A stretch of DNA of 64,000 bases from Oikopleura dioica (GCA_907165135.1 OU015566.1:8850157-8914156); one strand, 5' to 3'. Numbered from the stretch's first letter, positions 47,657 through 62,923 are shown. The notes: generated by a model from the letters alone, not told the origin. A program made the numbers and translations.

Positions 47657-49178
47657 CTAGAGGTACGTAGAGTTCATGGAAGTGTGGCTGCGAATGGAAT
47701 TGGACGAGGAAAATGACATGGAAGAAAAGGTGGGGATCGGCTCATGTTGCGACTTATTTCTTTGCGCGGGCAAGGTGGAACTACTGGTTAAAGCGTTTTG
47801 CGCAGTGATCAGTTGCGACCTATAGTTAGATTGCGAATCGGAAGAGGAAGCTTTGGAAGAGCTTGGAATCGTTAGGGAATGGCGATGATGCTGGGTCAAT
47901 TTGGCTTGGCTGGGCGTTCGCCACACCACGCTCGGGCTCTTTTGAGCTCGAGAGAGGGAAGAACTGTGCGATTTTGCGCTACTTTTAGGGTTTGGAATTA
48001 ACGTGACCGGTGCCTTGTCCCGCTGTGCTTTTATCGAATCCTTAGGACGCGTCTTCTTTGGCGCCATCGACGGCGACGGCATTTCTCGGATTTCGTCTTC
48101 GTCGCTCTCAGAGTCGCTCTACAATTATGACAATCATTAGAAATTGAAGATTGATAAAGATGTTATTACCTCGAGGGGCGGTGGCGGGTAATTTAGATTC
48201 TTGTAGTTCTTGGGTATCGTGTCTCTCTGGCTAGCTGGCTTTACGGTGATTATCAAATTCGCAGAGTTAGCAACCATCATGTCGGTCACCTACAGCTTTC
48301 ATAACTGATCCAATTATAAGTTTTCTTACCTGGTCGAGGCTCTTGCCGGCTACTTCTATCGAGTTTACTTCTAAAACTTCATCGTCGACTGCTAACAATC
48401 CCGTCATTTCAGCCAATCCTCCGTTGACAAGTCTACTGATGAATATAGAGGGCACTTTTTCGACGCCACTGTCAGACAGACGCACGCTAAATCCATCGCG
48501 AATGTAGAATCCTGAAAAACATCAACAAAGAATGAAGAATTTAAACGTACCTAGAGGCTTGTCAGAACCATGTTTGTGAAGACGAACGCGCCGTAAAGTT
48601 TCGGGAAGAATATCAACATCGATAATTGCAGAAACAGGTCTAGGAAATTTGATTTCGATGGGTTGGACACTAGATGAATTACCTAAAGTCAACTGGGGTT
48701 GATATGACCGGTGCCTTTTCACCCTTTCTTCTGCGAACTGTTGATGTTCCATAACCTTCTAGGTCGATGGTATCTATAAAATTAGGTTTATCGTAGCTAG
48801 TAAAGCCGAGAATACTTTTTCTGTGAATGTAGACTTTGATTATTCCACCATCATATGAGGTTTGAAGCGCTTTGTGATAATTGTCGTTATTGTTAATAGG
48901 CTAGAATCGATTTATAGAGAACATTGAGTAGTAGGTAGTTACCAAAAGGTCTCCATTTGATGAATATGTGATTATGAAGTCAATAGAGTCTAGTTTGTGA
49001 ATTTTCCGCACCTAAAAGAACCTTCAAATCAGCATAAAGAAACTACTTCTTATCTTGCCTTATCTTTAAATTCATCGTATTGCGTTTTGCCCGTCGAAAT
49101 GGCAAATCGTCTGAACTCAGCATCGAATTTCGACTTGACTGAGAGCAGTCTCTCTGGCTGGGAGAGGGTCTCTAGCAT
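47657..49178 (-). CDS. PARD6: PAR-6 polarity protein (PB1, semi-CRIB, PDZ)
   Basis: PAR-6 links aPKC, Cdc42 and PAR-3 in cell polarity. The start [20 protein letters not shown] at 49,178 follows an ATTTTAG acceptor. The PB1 domain continues in the exon with [19 protein letters not shown] and [15 protein letters not shown]. The semi-[22 protein letters not shown] and the PDZ ligand loop DKPLGFYIRDG lie across 48,480-48,680. The PDZ core reads [20 protein letters not shown] and [19 protein letters not shown], then [19 protein letters not shown] Ser-rich C-terminal tail of about 150 residues ends NSTYL at 47,657. Domain order and length match the family. Confidence 0.95.
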
Positions 49179-50553
49179 TTTCCCATCTAAAATTCTTACT
49201 AATTGAAGAATCAAAGAACATTTTTTACGCATGGTAAGTTGTATCATGCGAAAATACACTGTTGGACATAAACTCAGGAAATGATATAAAAAAAACGAAA
49301 AACGAACACGTTGTAAAGAAAAGTAGTGAAGCAAAAAAGGCTTGTTGATGTCTGGACTCAAGACTTTTTGTTTTTTTTTTGATGGATTGAACAGAATCTG
49401 GATGATAAATATGGCCTTTCTTGATTTAAGGCAATCTCATGGTTGTGATACTTTTCAATAATGGCAAAATTTTCCTAGTGCAGGCGTGGGTTAAGCTGGA
49501 GAGAGAGTGAAAGGGCAAAAAAACGAACAAAAGACAAGTGAGAGCCTAAAAGGATACAAAAGGCTGAAGGCAAAATAAAGCTGCTCACGATTTTTTCTAC
49601 TTTGATTCAAATAAAATTGAAAAAACTTGAGTGCTGAAAATTGATCTACTGACAAAATGGTGTGTGTATTTTTGAACTGAATTGGTTTCTTTTGCCACTT
49701 TCGTAAAGCAAAAAGAGGCTAGGTCTAAAAAGCTGAACGCGAAGAAGACTTTCAGGAAGATTTGGTATACGGTGATGAAGAACACTTGGGAACGCATGCG
49801 ATAAGAAAACAGGATACTCCAAGGATACTAGCAATTCGACAACGCTAAGCTAACGCATTTGAAATGCTTGAGGTTGAACCGAAACACTTGCATCGAAGTT
49901 GATTACTAGCATTGAAGATCTGATGTTTACTCACTGTTTTGAAAAATGATAGGATTAGATTGATTGAACTTGCATCGATGCTGATAGTATAAAAGTCTAC
50001 AATTACATGAAAAAAATGATAATCAAAAACAAAGAATGTCCTCTGAAATGAGGTTGTTTATTGAACTTAACATGCCAGGAGCCACCTGTTTTGACATAAG
50101 GCAGCGGTAATGTAAGAAAACGCTCGGGGATCAAGGAAGAGAGTCGCGAGCAATAGTAAAAGAGGATATCAAAAAATAAAAGATCCAAAAACGTGGCGCC
50201 ACGATAATTTTTTTTTATGAGAAGAATGGCTGATAATAAATAATTTTGTAAAAATGTTCTGTAGTTTGGTGATGTTTTTGTCAATAATTTGGGTTCTCTT
50301 TGTACAAGATCAAACTACTGGTAGGATGCGGTTCTAGCGCCGTTTTAGGTGGATCGAATATGGTTAAAAAGTAAGCAGGGTACAAAATCATATATTGGTG
50401 CTGGAGATGGTTTAGTGGTTTGGCGATGGAAGTCAAAGTTTTATGTAATTTTTCGCTTTTTCTGTTTTGTTGTTTTTCACACATGAATATATATGCATGT
50501 AAAGAAGATATATCGTGTAGGAATAAAGGAGTATTTAAAAGTGGAGAACGGGT
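49179..50553. other. Intergenic between PAR-6 and coronin
   Basis: 1.4 kb AT-rich. It holds PAR-6 upstream and coronin downstream sequence, and no convincing gene or repeat. Confidence 0.45.
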
Positions 50554-53339
<2,786 letters not shown>

Positions 53340-54268
53340 TTAGGTAGTGTCACTCTTTCTGAACGATTTAGTTTGCGCGCTTGTAGGACAGGAGTTGTTC
53401 TTTCTGATCAGGCTTGTGTGCAGCGCTTCTTTTTCGGAGAAATTTCCGTAAGAGGGCGGCGGAGTTCCGGGTGGAATCAACTCTGGTTGGCCCCAGTCAT
53501 CTGAAAACAACAGTTTTTATCTTCGTTGATTTCAATTTATCATTCTAATCTCTTTGCGAAAATTTTGCTTTTCAATCTTTGAAATACCAAGAGTCCTCTT
53601 TGCGGGCCTCCTGCTAGATGGATTTTTTTATAGCACCACGCTTTTATTAGATGACACATCGATAAATCATGGAGCACTATATCTTAAAAGGGCGAAGAGG
53701 AAGCAAATCTACATTGAAAAAAATTTGAAAGCAATCACTGACTAGAACCAGTCAAACGATTGCGTTTTTATGTAGCTGTTTTGACGGATTTTTCCGTGAC
53801 ATTGAGCGACGAAGCAGTACTTTTAGGAACGATGATTCAATTCGAAAACATTTGAAATTGACGACTATCAAGAAAATTTTTGTCTGAAAAATCATACGGA
53901 TCACTTAAAATGAACGTAAAGATAAAGGTAATAATTGATGCTTTCAGAAAAGATGCTGTATCGTTTGTTGATAGATTTACATCTTTGACCTTTGAAAACT
54001 CGTTTTGAAACGATAATCTTCCAATAAAGAAAAAGATATCAAACAAAGCCGAAAAATTAAGTTCTTACCGCCATGAGCTTCCATTTGGTCCGGCTCGTGA
54101 AGAGTGGGCAGGTCGTCAAGATTTCTTGCACCTTGCTCCGAGGTCTTTTGCATAACATGCAAGCGCAGCAAAAACCATGCTTATCAACAAAATAACTTTA
54201 TCAGCAGGTGTCAACCGTTTGAGGACATCGCCCCGTGCTTCCGCTATTAGCCAAGTAAGAGGGTCCAT
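53340..54268 (-). CDS. Unresolved small gene with two overlapping reading frames
   Basis: Exon 53,340-53,500 reads DDWGQPELIPPGTPPPSYGN then FSEKEALHTSLIRKNNSC and ends SFRKSDTT; it contains a PPPSY (PPxY-type) motif. A GT-AG intron links it in phase to an exon at 54,069-54,153, giving MQKTSEQGARNLDDLPTLHE ahead of it (80 aa in total). The same upstream DNA in another frame (54,116-54,268) is an intact 50-codon ORF, MDPLTWLIAEARGDVLKRLT, with a membrane helix KVILLISMVFAALACYA. Whether these are one gene with an unseen splice, two genes, or one real frame cannot be settled from sequence. Confidence 0.38.
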
Positions 54269-54636
54269 TACCGCCCATTATGATTAAAAACGAGTCGATT
54301 CCGAAAATTCAACGATGAAATATTACACCCTTCGTAAAAATGTGAGATTCAAAATGTCTTTGAGACAAAAATAATTGGAAGTCCGAAAAAACTATAAGGG
54401 AATGCAAGTTCTAATAAGGTGCTCTTATTAGTCAAGAGACTTCATCTGGCGGAGGTGGTGCCCTTGTGCCGGCCTGCTGCATGCCACAATAAAGACGACA
54501 ATATCGGCATTTCCGTGAAAAACCACATTCCTCCGGGCGTAAAATTCCTCATTCATCCCAATTTCTCTACCCACACTCGCGGTCGTCATCCCTCGTTACA
54601 TCCTAAAGATGCTAGTCGCCGAGCGCTTTTAGGCTC
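54269..54636. other. Flank of the hAT-type element
   Basis: No supported gene. A plus-strand ORF (54,419-54,736) runs into the transposon end and has no domain. Confidence 0.4.
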
Positions 54637-54859
54637 CTCTAAACTAGGGTCGGCCAAAAAAAAATCGATCTCGTGTTTCAATTACGAATTATACCTTGTT
54701 AGAAAGAGGAGAACGAGACGATTCGAATGGTACTAACCATTTGTCTGTGCGAGTTGGGGAAATTTTTTAGAATTTTTGAAAATCGTGATTTTCGTCACTA
54801 AAAACGTGAATCTTGGACGTTTCTAAATATCAAATTCTTGGCTACGCCAAATATCAAGC

Positions 54860-55200
54860 CTTGATTGGCAAGTGATTGCCGACTTCGGTCAAGTTTGGCC
54901 ACTTATTGCCGGAGGACCTTCCGGAGGACCCCTTACTGGAAGACAAATTGCTGGAGGACCAATAATAGAAAAGAAAAATAAATAGCTTTGGATGGCCACA
55001 TACTGCCACATTCGACCAACTTCGGTCACTTTCTGCCGGAGGACCTCCCGGAGGACCCCCTGAATAGAAGACCAACTGGTTGAAGACCAATATTCAAATA
55101 GATATATAAATAGCCTTGCTTGGCCGAAAACTGCCACATTAAACCACTTTCGTTAACTGTCTGCCGTAAACCTTCCGAAGGAACCCAGGTGAAAGACCAA
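54860..55200 (+). repeat. About 134-bp tandem repeat, about 2.6 copies
   Basis: Repeated words CTTCGGTCA...TTTGGCCAC and TGCCGGAGGACC.TCCGGAGG recur at about 54,880, 55,017 and 55,146. The third copy is more diverged. Confidence 0.8.
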
Positions 55201-55238
55201 CTCCTGGATGACTTGAGGCGAATAAGCCTGTCTCTTAA

Positions 55239-55348
55239 CCCGTTGCCGAGCGCTAAGTGTATAAAGGCTGTCTACGCCAATAGTTAGGCTGGATTTCGAG
55301 CCTCGGGGCAGGTTGTAGCATCCTGAATGCTACGCGCTCGGCAACGGG
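55239..55348. mobile_element. 110-bp MITE with TTAA target sites (piggyBac-like)
   Basis: Terminal inverted repeats CCCGTTGCCGAGCGC (55,239-55,253) and its reverse complement (55,334-55,348) are perfect over 15 bp. TTAA lies directly on both sides (55,235-55,238; 55,349-55,352). TTAA target and CCC terminus fit piggyBac-derived MITEs. It is nested within the hAT element. Confidence 0.8.
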
Positions 55349-55489
55349 TTAAATTCAGTCAGGTACAGTGGGTTGCGCAGATCGTGCACCCCTGAAGAGC
55401 TGGTTAAGGGAGCATCAGTCACGCAATCACTCTGAGAAAATCCAGAAATAAACAGTAGAAAAAGTGCGGGCGAAGAGTGCACCAACGAC

Positions 55490-56290
55490 GCCAGCCCCGT
55501 TTTTTGGACTCAGTAAGAAAAGGTGCCAAGCCGACCCGGAGGGGAGGCCAGTCCCGTTTCTTGGATTCAGTTAGGTACGGGGCCAAGCCGACTCGAAGTC
55601 TTCGAGTCGAAGGGGAGGCGAGCTCAGTTTCTTGAATTCAGTATGGTAAGGGGCCAAGCCGACCCAGAGGAGAAGTCAGCCCCGTTTCTTGGATTCAGTT
55701 AGGTACGGGGCCAAGCCGACTCGAAGTCTTCGAGTCGAAGGGGAGGCGAGCTCAGTTTCTTGAATTCAAACAGGTAAAGGGCCAAGCCGACCCGAAGGAG
55801 AAGTCAGCCCCGTTTCTTGGATTCAGTTAGGTAAGGGGCCAAGCCGACCCGGAGGGGAGGCCAGCCCCGTTTCTTGGATTAAGTTAGGTGAGGGGCCAAG
55901 CCGACCTAGAGGGGAGGCCAGCCCCGTTTCTTGGATTCAGTTAGGTAAGGGGCCAAGCCGACCCGAAGGGGAGGTCAGCCCCGTTTCTTGATTCAGTTAG
56001 GTAAGGAGCCAAGCCGACCCGAAGGGAGGCAAGCCCCGTTTCTTGGATTCAGTTAGGTAAGGAGCCAAGCCGACCCGAAGGGGAGGCAAGCCCCGTTTCT
56101 TGGATTAAGTTAGGTAAGGGGCCAAGCCGACCTGGAGGGAGGCCAGCCCCGTTTCTTGGATTCAGTTAGGTAAGGGGCCAAGCCGACCCGAAGGGGAGGC
56201 CAGCCCCGTTTCTTGGATTCAGTTAGGTAAGGGGGCCAAGTCGACCCGGAGGGGAGGCCAGCCCCGTTTCTTGGATTCAGGTAGGTACGC
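55490..56290 (+). repeat. About 57-bp minisatellite, about 13 copies
   Basis: The unit contains GCCCCGTTTCTTGGATTCAG then TTAGGTAAGGGGCCAAGCCG and ACCCGGAGGGGAGGC. Some copies carry an insertion (GAAGTCTTCGAGTC, at about 55,590 and 55,720), giving higher-order structure. Confidence 0.92.
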
Positions 56291-56354
56291 GTCGGCTTGG
56301 TCCCTTACCTAACTAAATCAAAGAAACGGGGCTTGCCTTCCCTTCGGGTCGGCT
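56291..56354 (-). repeat. Inverted copy of the 57-bp unit at the array edge
   Basis: GTCGGCTTGGTCCCTTACCT ... GAAACGGGGCTTGCC is the reverse complement of one unit, so the array ends in a snap-back hairpin. Confidence 0.8.
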
Positions 56355-56449
56355 TCGAATTCAAGAGTCATTTAGATAGAACTGAGTGAAAATGAGTCAG
56401 CATGAGCAAATGAGTGAAAAATGGCGATCTTCGGTTTTATTGGCCTGCC

Positions 56450-57065
56450 CCGAGTGAGACTTTTAATACTTTTAATACTTTTAGGATTTTTCAAAAAGAC
56501 ATTTTGTGCATCTTGAACCCTGTTAATGACTGTATGCAATTTCAGAAGTCATTGACTAAGCCTTTCTAATACAAACACAGACTTGCAGATAACAGGTATC
56601 AGTTGGAAGACTTCTGATACTTTGAGGATTATGCAAAAAGACGTTTTGAGCATCTTTAGCCCTTTTTGTGACTGTATGCAATTTGGGAAGTCATTGACTA
56701 AGCCTTCCTAATACAGACACTGACTTACAGATGATAGGTATCAGTTGGAGGACTTCTGATACTTTGACGATTTTCCAAAAAGACATTTTGGGCATCTTTA
56801 GCCCTGTTAATGACTGTATGCAATTTTCGGAGTCATCGACAATGCGTTTCTAATACAGACACTGACTAACAGATGATAGGTATCAGTTGGAGGACTTCTG
56901 ATACTTTGACAATTTTCCAAAAAGACATTTTTGGCATCTTTAGCCCTGTATATGACTGTATGCGATTTTCGGAGTCATTGACTAAGCGTTTCTAATACAG
57001 ACATTACCTTACAGATCATAGGTATCAGTAGCAGGACTTCTGATGATGTTATCATAATTCAAAAA
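56450..57065 (+). repeat. About 124-bp tandem repeat, 4-5 copies
   Basis: The unit includes AAAAAGACATTTTG, GACTGTATGCAATTT, AGTCATTGACTAAGC and GGTATCAGTTGGAGGACTTC. Copies are 85-95% alike by eye and the last is degenerate. Confidence 0.88.
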
Positions 57066-57817
57066 GACATTTCGTGTAATTTGAACTACTAGAAACTACA
57101 TTCACAGTGCTGAAGGTCATTCAAGACCTCTTAATCATACAGATAGAGACCAACAGATCCTCTGATAATAGACTCTCATGAATATCACCGATGATATCCA
57201 CACAATACTTAGTTAATAATTTCTTATCATTGTTCAAACATATACATAAGAATTTGAACCCGTTTTGTCCATTTAAAAGACTTTTTTCTTCATTTTTAAG
57301 TTCTCGTAAATATTCAGTAGTTTTATTTAAAAATTATTAAAAAAAATTCCCCAACTCATATAAGCATTCTGAAAGAGCAAAGTTATTCCTAAGTCTTTAA
57401 TCTAACTTATGAGCAAGAATTTGGGATTGAAACATCTTTTTTTATTGATTTATGAATGAATGAATACCTGAGTTAACCAAATATAAGGGTAATTGGCACA
57501 AAACACCCTTCCATAAAAATGGTATATGAGTATTCAATCTCTCTTCTGTTCACAACCTGTATAATTTGAACCCTTCTCTATCGTATTCTGCCACCAGATA
57601 TATCATTTGCCTTGAATATATAGTGAATTTAATTTTTTTAAGCAAGTATGTCAAATTCAAGTCCCAATTTTTGGAAAAAATGCCCTTGAGTGAGACCTGA
57701 ACATCGGATCTCAGCAATTTTTGGTTTATAAGGGTTTTTGAGCACCGCGAATCCACTGAAACTGGTTTCAAAAGAATCGGAGATCAAAAAATTTTTTTGG
57801 CCGACCCTACTCTAAAC

Positions 57818-58688
57818 ATGCATTTTTCACACGCAAAATATCAAAATCTCCTTGGCTCGCGCACAAAAATGAACATTTTTAAATGTCACCAACGGATGAT
57901 TAGTACTACCCTTATTCATGCATAAACATATGAAACAATAAGAAAGAATAATGAACAAACAGAAAAGTAAATTCTCCAAAGGAATAATAACGCTAAAATT
58001 TTTGTCTGCTTCAATTAAATATCACTCTGATAATGATTGAAAAAGCTGCATTACTAGCTCAACATTATCCTTGCATAAAAAATTCTACAATCAAAGTTCC
58101 TAATTTAGAAAAAAATTGATGAAAACCTGGGTGAATCCAATTTAGCACGTCTTCACGTCAATTTATCTCTTTCTCCATATTTGGTTTTACATTCAAAACA
58201 AATAATTTTCTCTTCAGATCGTAAGCCATAAATATTTAAATACCGTCAACGTGGTAAAACCGCCGGAAAGTGTCAACGCGAGCAAGTGTTGAATTCCGCG
58301 AGAAAATAAAAAGTATTTAAAATGTTTCCGGCTTTTGATCGGGAAACAAAAAAATATGCAAAATTTGAATATTCTTGTTTAGAATTTTTGGCAAATTGTG
58401 AGTTTGTGTGCAGGATGATGGAGATCGTGCTCTCAACTGCCCAAAGTCAGGGCAGATTACTCACACTTTGAGCTGCTCCTCAGAAAAAATCCGTTTTGCA
58501 TCTTCCCGAGTATTTTAGAGAGCGATAGAGTAAGAGAACAAGAATTTCTGGGAATGAAATTTGAAATCCGACAGATGACTATTTATTCGAAAGAATAAAT
58601 ACGATAATTACTATAGATACGCAACTAGGCATACTGATAGAAAATACTGACTAAAAATTGAATAAAATCATCCAAATTGAAAGAGGGT
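57818..58688. other. Intergenic after the hAT element
   Basis: AT-rich with no recognised gene. Confidence 0.4.
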
Positions 58689-58911
58689 CATTTTAGGGGG
58701 CAAAAGAGCTAAAATACCGTTAAAGTATTTTGAGTTTGAAAGCTGTTGACACCTGTTTTCCTATGAAACAAATGATGAGCCAGTCCGTTTTGCTGAAGTC
58801 TTCTAAGTCCTGTGGCGAAAGATTTCCGATCCTCGGCTCTAACTGGTCATTTTCGGCTTCCAGTGTCGACAAATCATCGCTAGAAAGATTCTCGGCCCCG
58901 CGTTTGAACAT
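58689..58911 (-). CDS. Possible small acidic protein, unrecognised
   Basis: Exon 1 (58,753-58,911) starts MFKRGAENLSSDDLSTLEAE and continues NDQLEPRIGNLSPQDLEDFS and KTDWLIICFIGKQ. A 43-nt GT-AG intron leads to LFCPLK and stop 58,689-58,691. An acceptor-like CCTTTTTAG lies about 35 nt before the ATG. About 59 aa, one short hydrophobic patch. Support is only the intron logic and composition. Confidence 0.35.
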
Positions 58912-59177
58912 GTTATCTCATAAAATTCCGTCGACTCCGCAGTTATCTAAAAAGGAATCCAAAAGGCATCAAAAAGTGACACATTTTTGACAGCAGAAAA
59001 AGTCAACAGTTGAGTTATAGCAAGTTTTGTTTGTTTAATTTCTAAATCCGTTAAAGGGGCAGTGAACAAACGATTAATTCTATGTCATTTTTATGAACTA
59101 AAATAATAATAGGGGTTGGGCTTAATTCCAATTCAATATCTGTTTCTGTCAGTGTTTCGTTCTTTCTTCAGGGTTCT
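58912..59177. other. NUP93 3' flank
   Basis: Under 300 bp, AT-rich; no gene seen. Confidence 0.4.
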
Positions 59178-62100
59178 TTAGTTCATCTTGACTTCTGCTT
59201 GAACGAGGCGCATGTTGGTGTCGCCGGGCAGTCGATACGGCACCATTCCGGCGAACATAATCAGCGCCTTCGCCAGGCTCTTGATCTCCGCCAACTGAGA
59301 CAGGTGCGCACTCTGATCACCGAACTGCGGCTTAGACGCGATAACAAATTATAATAAGCAAGCTTAGAATAAAGTTTTACTTAAAAGAGGACATTTAAAG
59401 GTTCTGTCTTTCATTTAATCTTAATCTATTTTAATTGAATAATAAAAAAAAACTTTTTATCGGTCTCTTTGCATCTCCCTGTATTCTTTTGTACTTGAGA
59501 AGCAAAATATTCATCGCCGAAAGAAGAATTTCCGAAAGCGATCGCCGAATTTCCTCTCCCTTGTCCGCGAGTCGCGAAACCTGAACACAGAATAAATAGA
59601 ACATGAAATTTTGTGGCGTGTAATTCAAGAGCTACGCGAATATTTGCGAGACAGTAACAATGACAATTTAAACACATGTTAGCTCCACGCAAATTTATAT
59701 TCAAAAGATCGCCCAATTGAAATGTGAAATAGAACGAACCTTGGATTGGATTTGATCACGTGATTGATTCATTCCGTCGAGGGGGAGCAAGTCTAACTGA
59801 CGGATTGTGTCTAGAGCAAAGTCAAGCTGCTTTCCGTGGTAGCTAGAATTTTCTGTGAACGACCCTTTATCATTTTTGAACAATCTTACGCGTCGAAGTA
59901 AGTCATAAGATCCAAAAGAAGATGGAACGTATCCGCAGATTGCCGCTGAATCTCCACATTTTGATTTCTGTATCGCTGGGCAATTTCTTGCGCTGAAAGT
60001 CATTTCTTGAAAAGCTTATAATGCGATAAAGGATTTACCCTGGATTTTGAGTCTATTTCTGTCTGATTGAGGCTTATCGGCATCGGCCAGGACTTGCGAT
60101 ATCAGTTCAGACAGGAGATCAACCACTTTATCGTGGAAGCCACCCAGGTCGTAGAGGCCAACTGCGTCTTCGAAGAGCCCGCGTTCTTCACAGTCTCGGG
60201 CGACGCGTTCGATCAGTTTTTTCGTATCGGCGTGGAACTAAAAGTAGACGATCAGATAAGACTTTACTGCGCAACCCAATATTGACTTGTGCTACTCGCT
60301 GAGAAAGGGTGAGTTGCAGCCCTCTTTAGGACCGATCTCAAAATATAACAAGTCAAAATTAAAACATAACTTTATGTCGACGACAAAATGTAACAAAAAC
60401 AAAGCTACTTTCGACATTGCGACTAGTGCATACTTTTCATGAAAAATATGATATTAAAATGAAACTAAATGATCTAGGTGAGCTGCTTGTCAACAACTTG
60501 AAAGATCTCGCTAATAAAATGAATATCAAATGTGTTATCTCTAATGTCCAAGTAAAATCACCTTATCAATAGCACCAGATTTCTTCTGTCCCGTTTGCGG
60601 ATCAATTCGTCCGAGCAGCGTACCAAACTCTCTCGATTCTCGGACCAAGCCCGAAACGCAGGAAATGAAAAGACTGTCGCTCGCACCTAAAGCATTTCCT
60701 CTTACGCAAAATCAAAATTGATTGTATAGCGCACCTGGTAGACGGATATCGCGAAGGAAATAGAAGTATTGGAGGGCTTCCTGTGGATCGGTGGACTCGA
60801 ACTTGCGGGTGAAGGTCATGACGAGTGTTGCAAGGTTGAGTCTTTAGATTGATTTTGATTTCATTGTTAAAAATGGAGGCATTTGATCGTGATTAAAATC
60901 ATTCCTTCGAAGAGGGATGGGATCAGTCTCCGATCTGGTCAAAAGCTTCGCGTTGAAATTGTGTGGAATGACGAGTAGACCAGCTTCGTAGAGACAAAGT
61001 GCAACATGGACAGCATGGCATCGGAAAGATTCAGATCTTCAGAAAGTTTTCAAAGATGAGGGATAAAAAGTTGACTAGTACCTGGCAAGGAATTCAATTG
61101 CAGCCTCAAATTGGCCCGTCAAAACAAGGACGTTGAAGTATAAAAGTGGAGACTGATCAGCTTGGAAATGAGCCTCGCCGTATTCCTCGAGAATATCCCG
61201 CTGGAATTTTTCGATTGATTCGTATCCGTCTCCGGTCTGAAAGAAGAATTAAAAGTCTTCAAATTTGAGCTATGCTTTCTTCTATAGAAGAAAATACCTT
61301 TCCGACAACAACTTGTGAGAGCTTCATCCACAAGTAATCATCCGTCTTCTGAATCACATCCTCGTGAATATCCGTGTCGCACTTTCCGACAATGCAAAAG
61401 ACTGCCCGCTTGAATGGATCGGTACACGCGCGCACTGAGCGTCGGAATTGGATCTTGATCTTCGATTCTTGGTTGGGTCCTAGAAGTCTGTCTGGTGATT
61501 CTACCCAATCGACGAGGCTTGGAAGAAATTCGCCGACGATCTGGGAGCTTTTTCGGGCGATCTCGACGGCAGTCTAATTATCAATCGTTAGAAATTCATG
61601 CGCGTCGATAAAAGTATTACCCTGGTTTGGCCGCATCGCAAGCAATAATAAATCATAGCCCAGACATCTCCATCTTCTGTTGCTTGGTAGTTGTACTACA
61701 CGAAAATCAACAATCAAAAGACATAAACGGAAGGAAAACTCACTTTTCTAACTTGCAGGAAACTTCTGATAAGCTGCTCGGTTCCCGGCATGGCGCCTCT
61801 GTTTGCATCTCTCAGATTGCTATTCACTGTCTCTTGAATAAAATTGAAGTACTCGTTTTCCAAGTGCGCTCGAGACGCGTTGATGAGAGCCATTTGAATT
61901 TCAGTATCAGTTCGGAGCTGAGCTGGCGTTTTTCCAGATGGGACTCGGATGTGCCCGACGAGCTCCCAAATCATGTTCCAAATTGCGACCAAAGATTGTG
62001 AGTTCATGCGCTCAACAGCAGATTGGCAGAATTTGATGAGCGAATCTGGTTTGATACCCTTAATTTTTTATTGATGACCAGGTTAAACGAATAATTTTGA

Positions 62101-62923
62101 TACCTGAACGACCATTTCATTGTATCGGTGAATCTGCTGTGCGTAGAGCATTTCATTATCATCCAACAACGATCTCTTTCCAGCAATGACCTTCGTATCA
62201 TCTCGCAATTTCGACTTTTTCGAGGGCAAAATTGAAATGTTAAGACTGTCATCTGAGCCGAGCAATGCATTGAGAATTCTTCCTTTTTCCGTGTCCCACT
62301 CTGCTAATCTCGTTTCCCAGTGGCGGTTGGTTACTTCTTCGAAAGTTTTTTGTTTTTGCTCTTCGATTACTAACGCCAAAAGTTAACAAAAATAGAAAAG
62401 AAAGGACAACTGAGGAAAATCGCGACAGTTGCTGGCGTACAGTACGCGATAAGCCTGTATATTGCGGTGGGGCGCTGATACTTGTGTTAGGATCAAAGAC
62501 TTTGAATCGCATAATTACAATTCGGTTGGGTATCTACCTGATAAGATCGCGTTTTCGTGCTCGTTCCTCAGGAACCCTTCAATATCTGTATGGACAACAG
62601 GGTTTAATGGCTCCAAATTTCGCGTTGTGGCAAGGTTTTTCAATCGATCTGGAACGTCGGCGATTTCCAGGCCTTTTTGACCGAGAAAGAGGGCAGCTTT
62701 GACTTGTTGAGCGTCTGTTCCGTGGGCAGCAGTTTTCGACCAAAGGCGTTTTCCAGCGTCGAGAATCTAAGAGAAACATAAGTCAATGAACTACCGGTAT
62801 GAACTGAAGATTTACCTGTCCGAGATTCCGCCGGACTCGAGGTAAATCTGTTCCGTCATTTAAATTGGCAGTTAGCTCCTCTGATTTCTGTAAAAGTGCG
62901 TCAAGTCCATTATCAAACTCCAT
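59178..62923 (-). CDS. NUP93: Nucleoporin NUP93
   Basis: A scaffold nucleoporin of the nuclear pore inner ring. The start [20 protein letters not shown] (62,923) and [15 protein letters not shown] match the N-terminal motif that binds NUP62/58/54. About a dozen exons follow. They include [111 protein letters not shown] and [20 protein letters not shown]. The last exon reads [20 protein letters not shown] then LVQAEVKMN, almost as in human. The ATG lies 9 nt after a CGAATTTAG acceptor, 155 nt downstream of the SERP1 stop. Third gene of a likely operon. Confidence 0.95.

Larger units (their letters stand above)
54645..57809. mobile_element. Non-autonomous hAT-type element, 3,165 bp
   Basis: The left end TAGGGTCGGCCAAAAAAA (54,645) and right end (reverse complement, ending 57,809) are perfect inverted repeats for about 18 bp, then similar through a GATCTC word. 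The element is flanked by CTCTAAAC at 54,637-54,644 and 57,810-57,817, a perfect 8-bp target-site duplication. The 8-bp TSD and a YARNG-type terminus (TAGGG) are hAT hallmarks. No transposase is present. The interior is mostly minisatellites and one nested MITE. Confidence 0.87.

Noticed and set aside
55017-55137. Minus ORFs with GPP/SGG repeats near 54,850-55,140
   Set aside because: Translation of the 134-bp minisatellite, not a conserved protein.
55490-57065. Regular repeats as a possible CRISPR array
   Set aside because: Head-to-tail minisatellites with no unique spacers in a eukaryotic genome, inside a hAT-type element.
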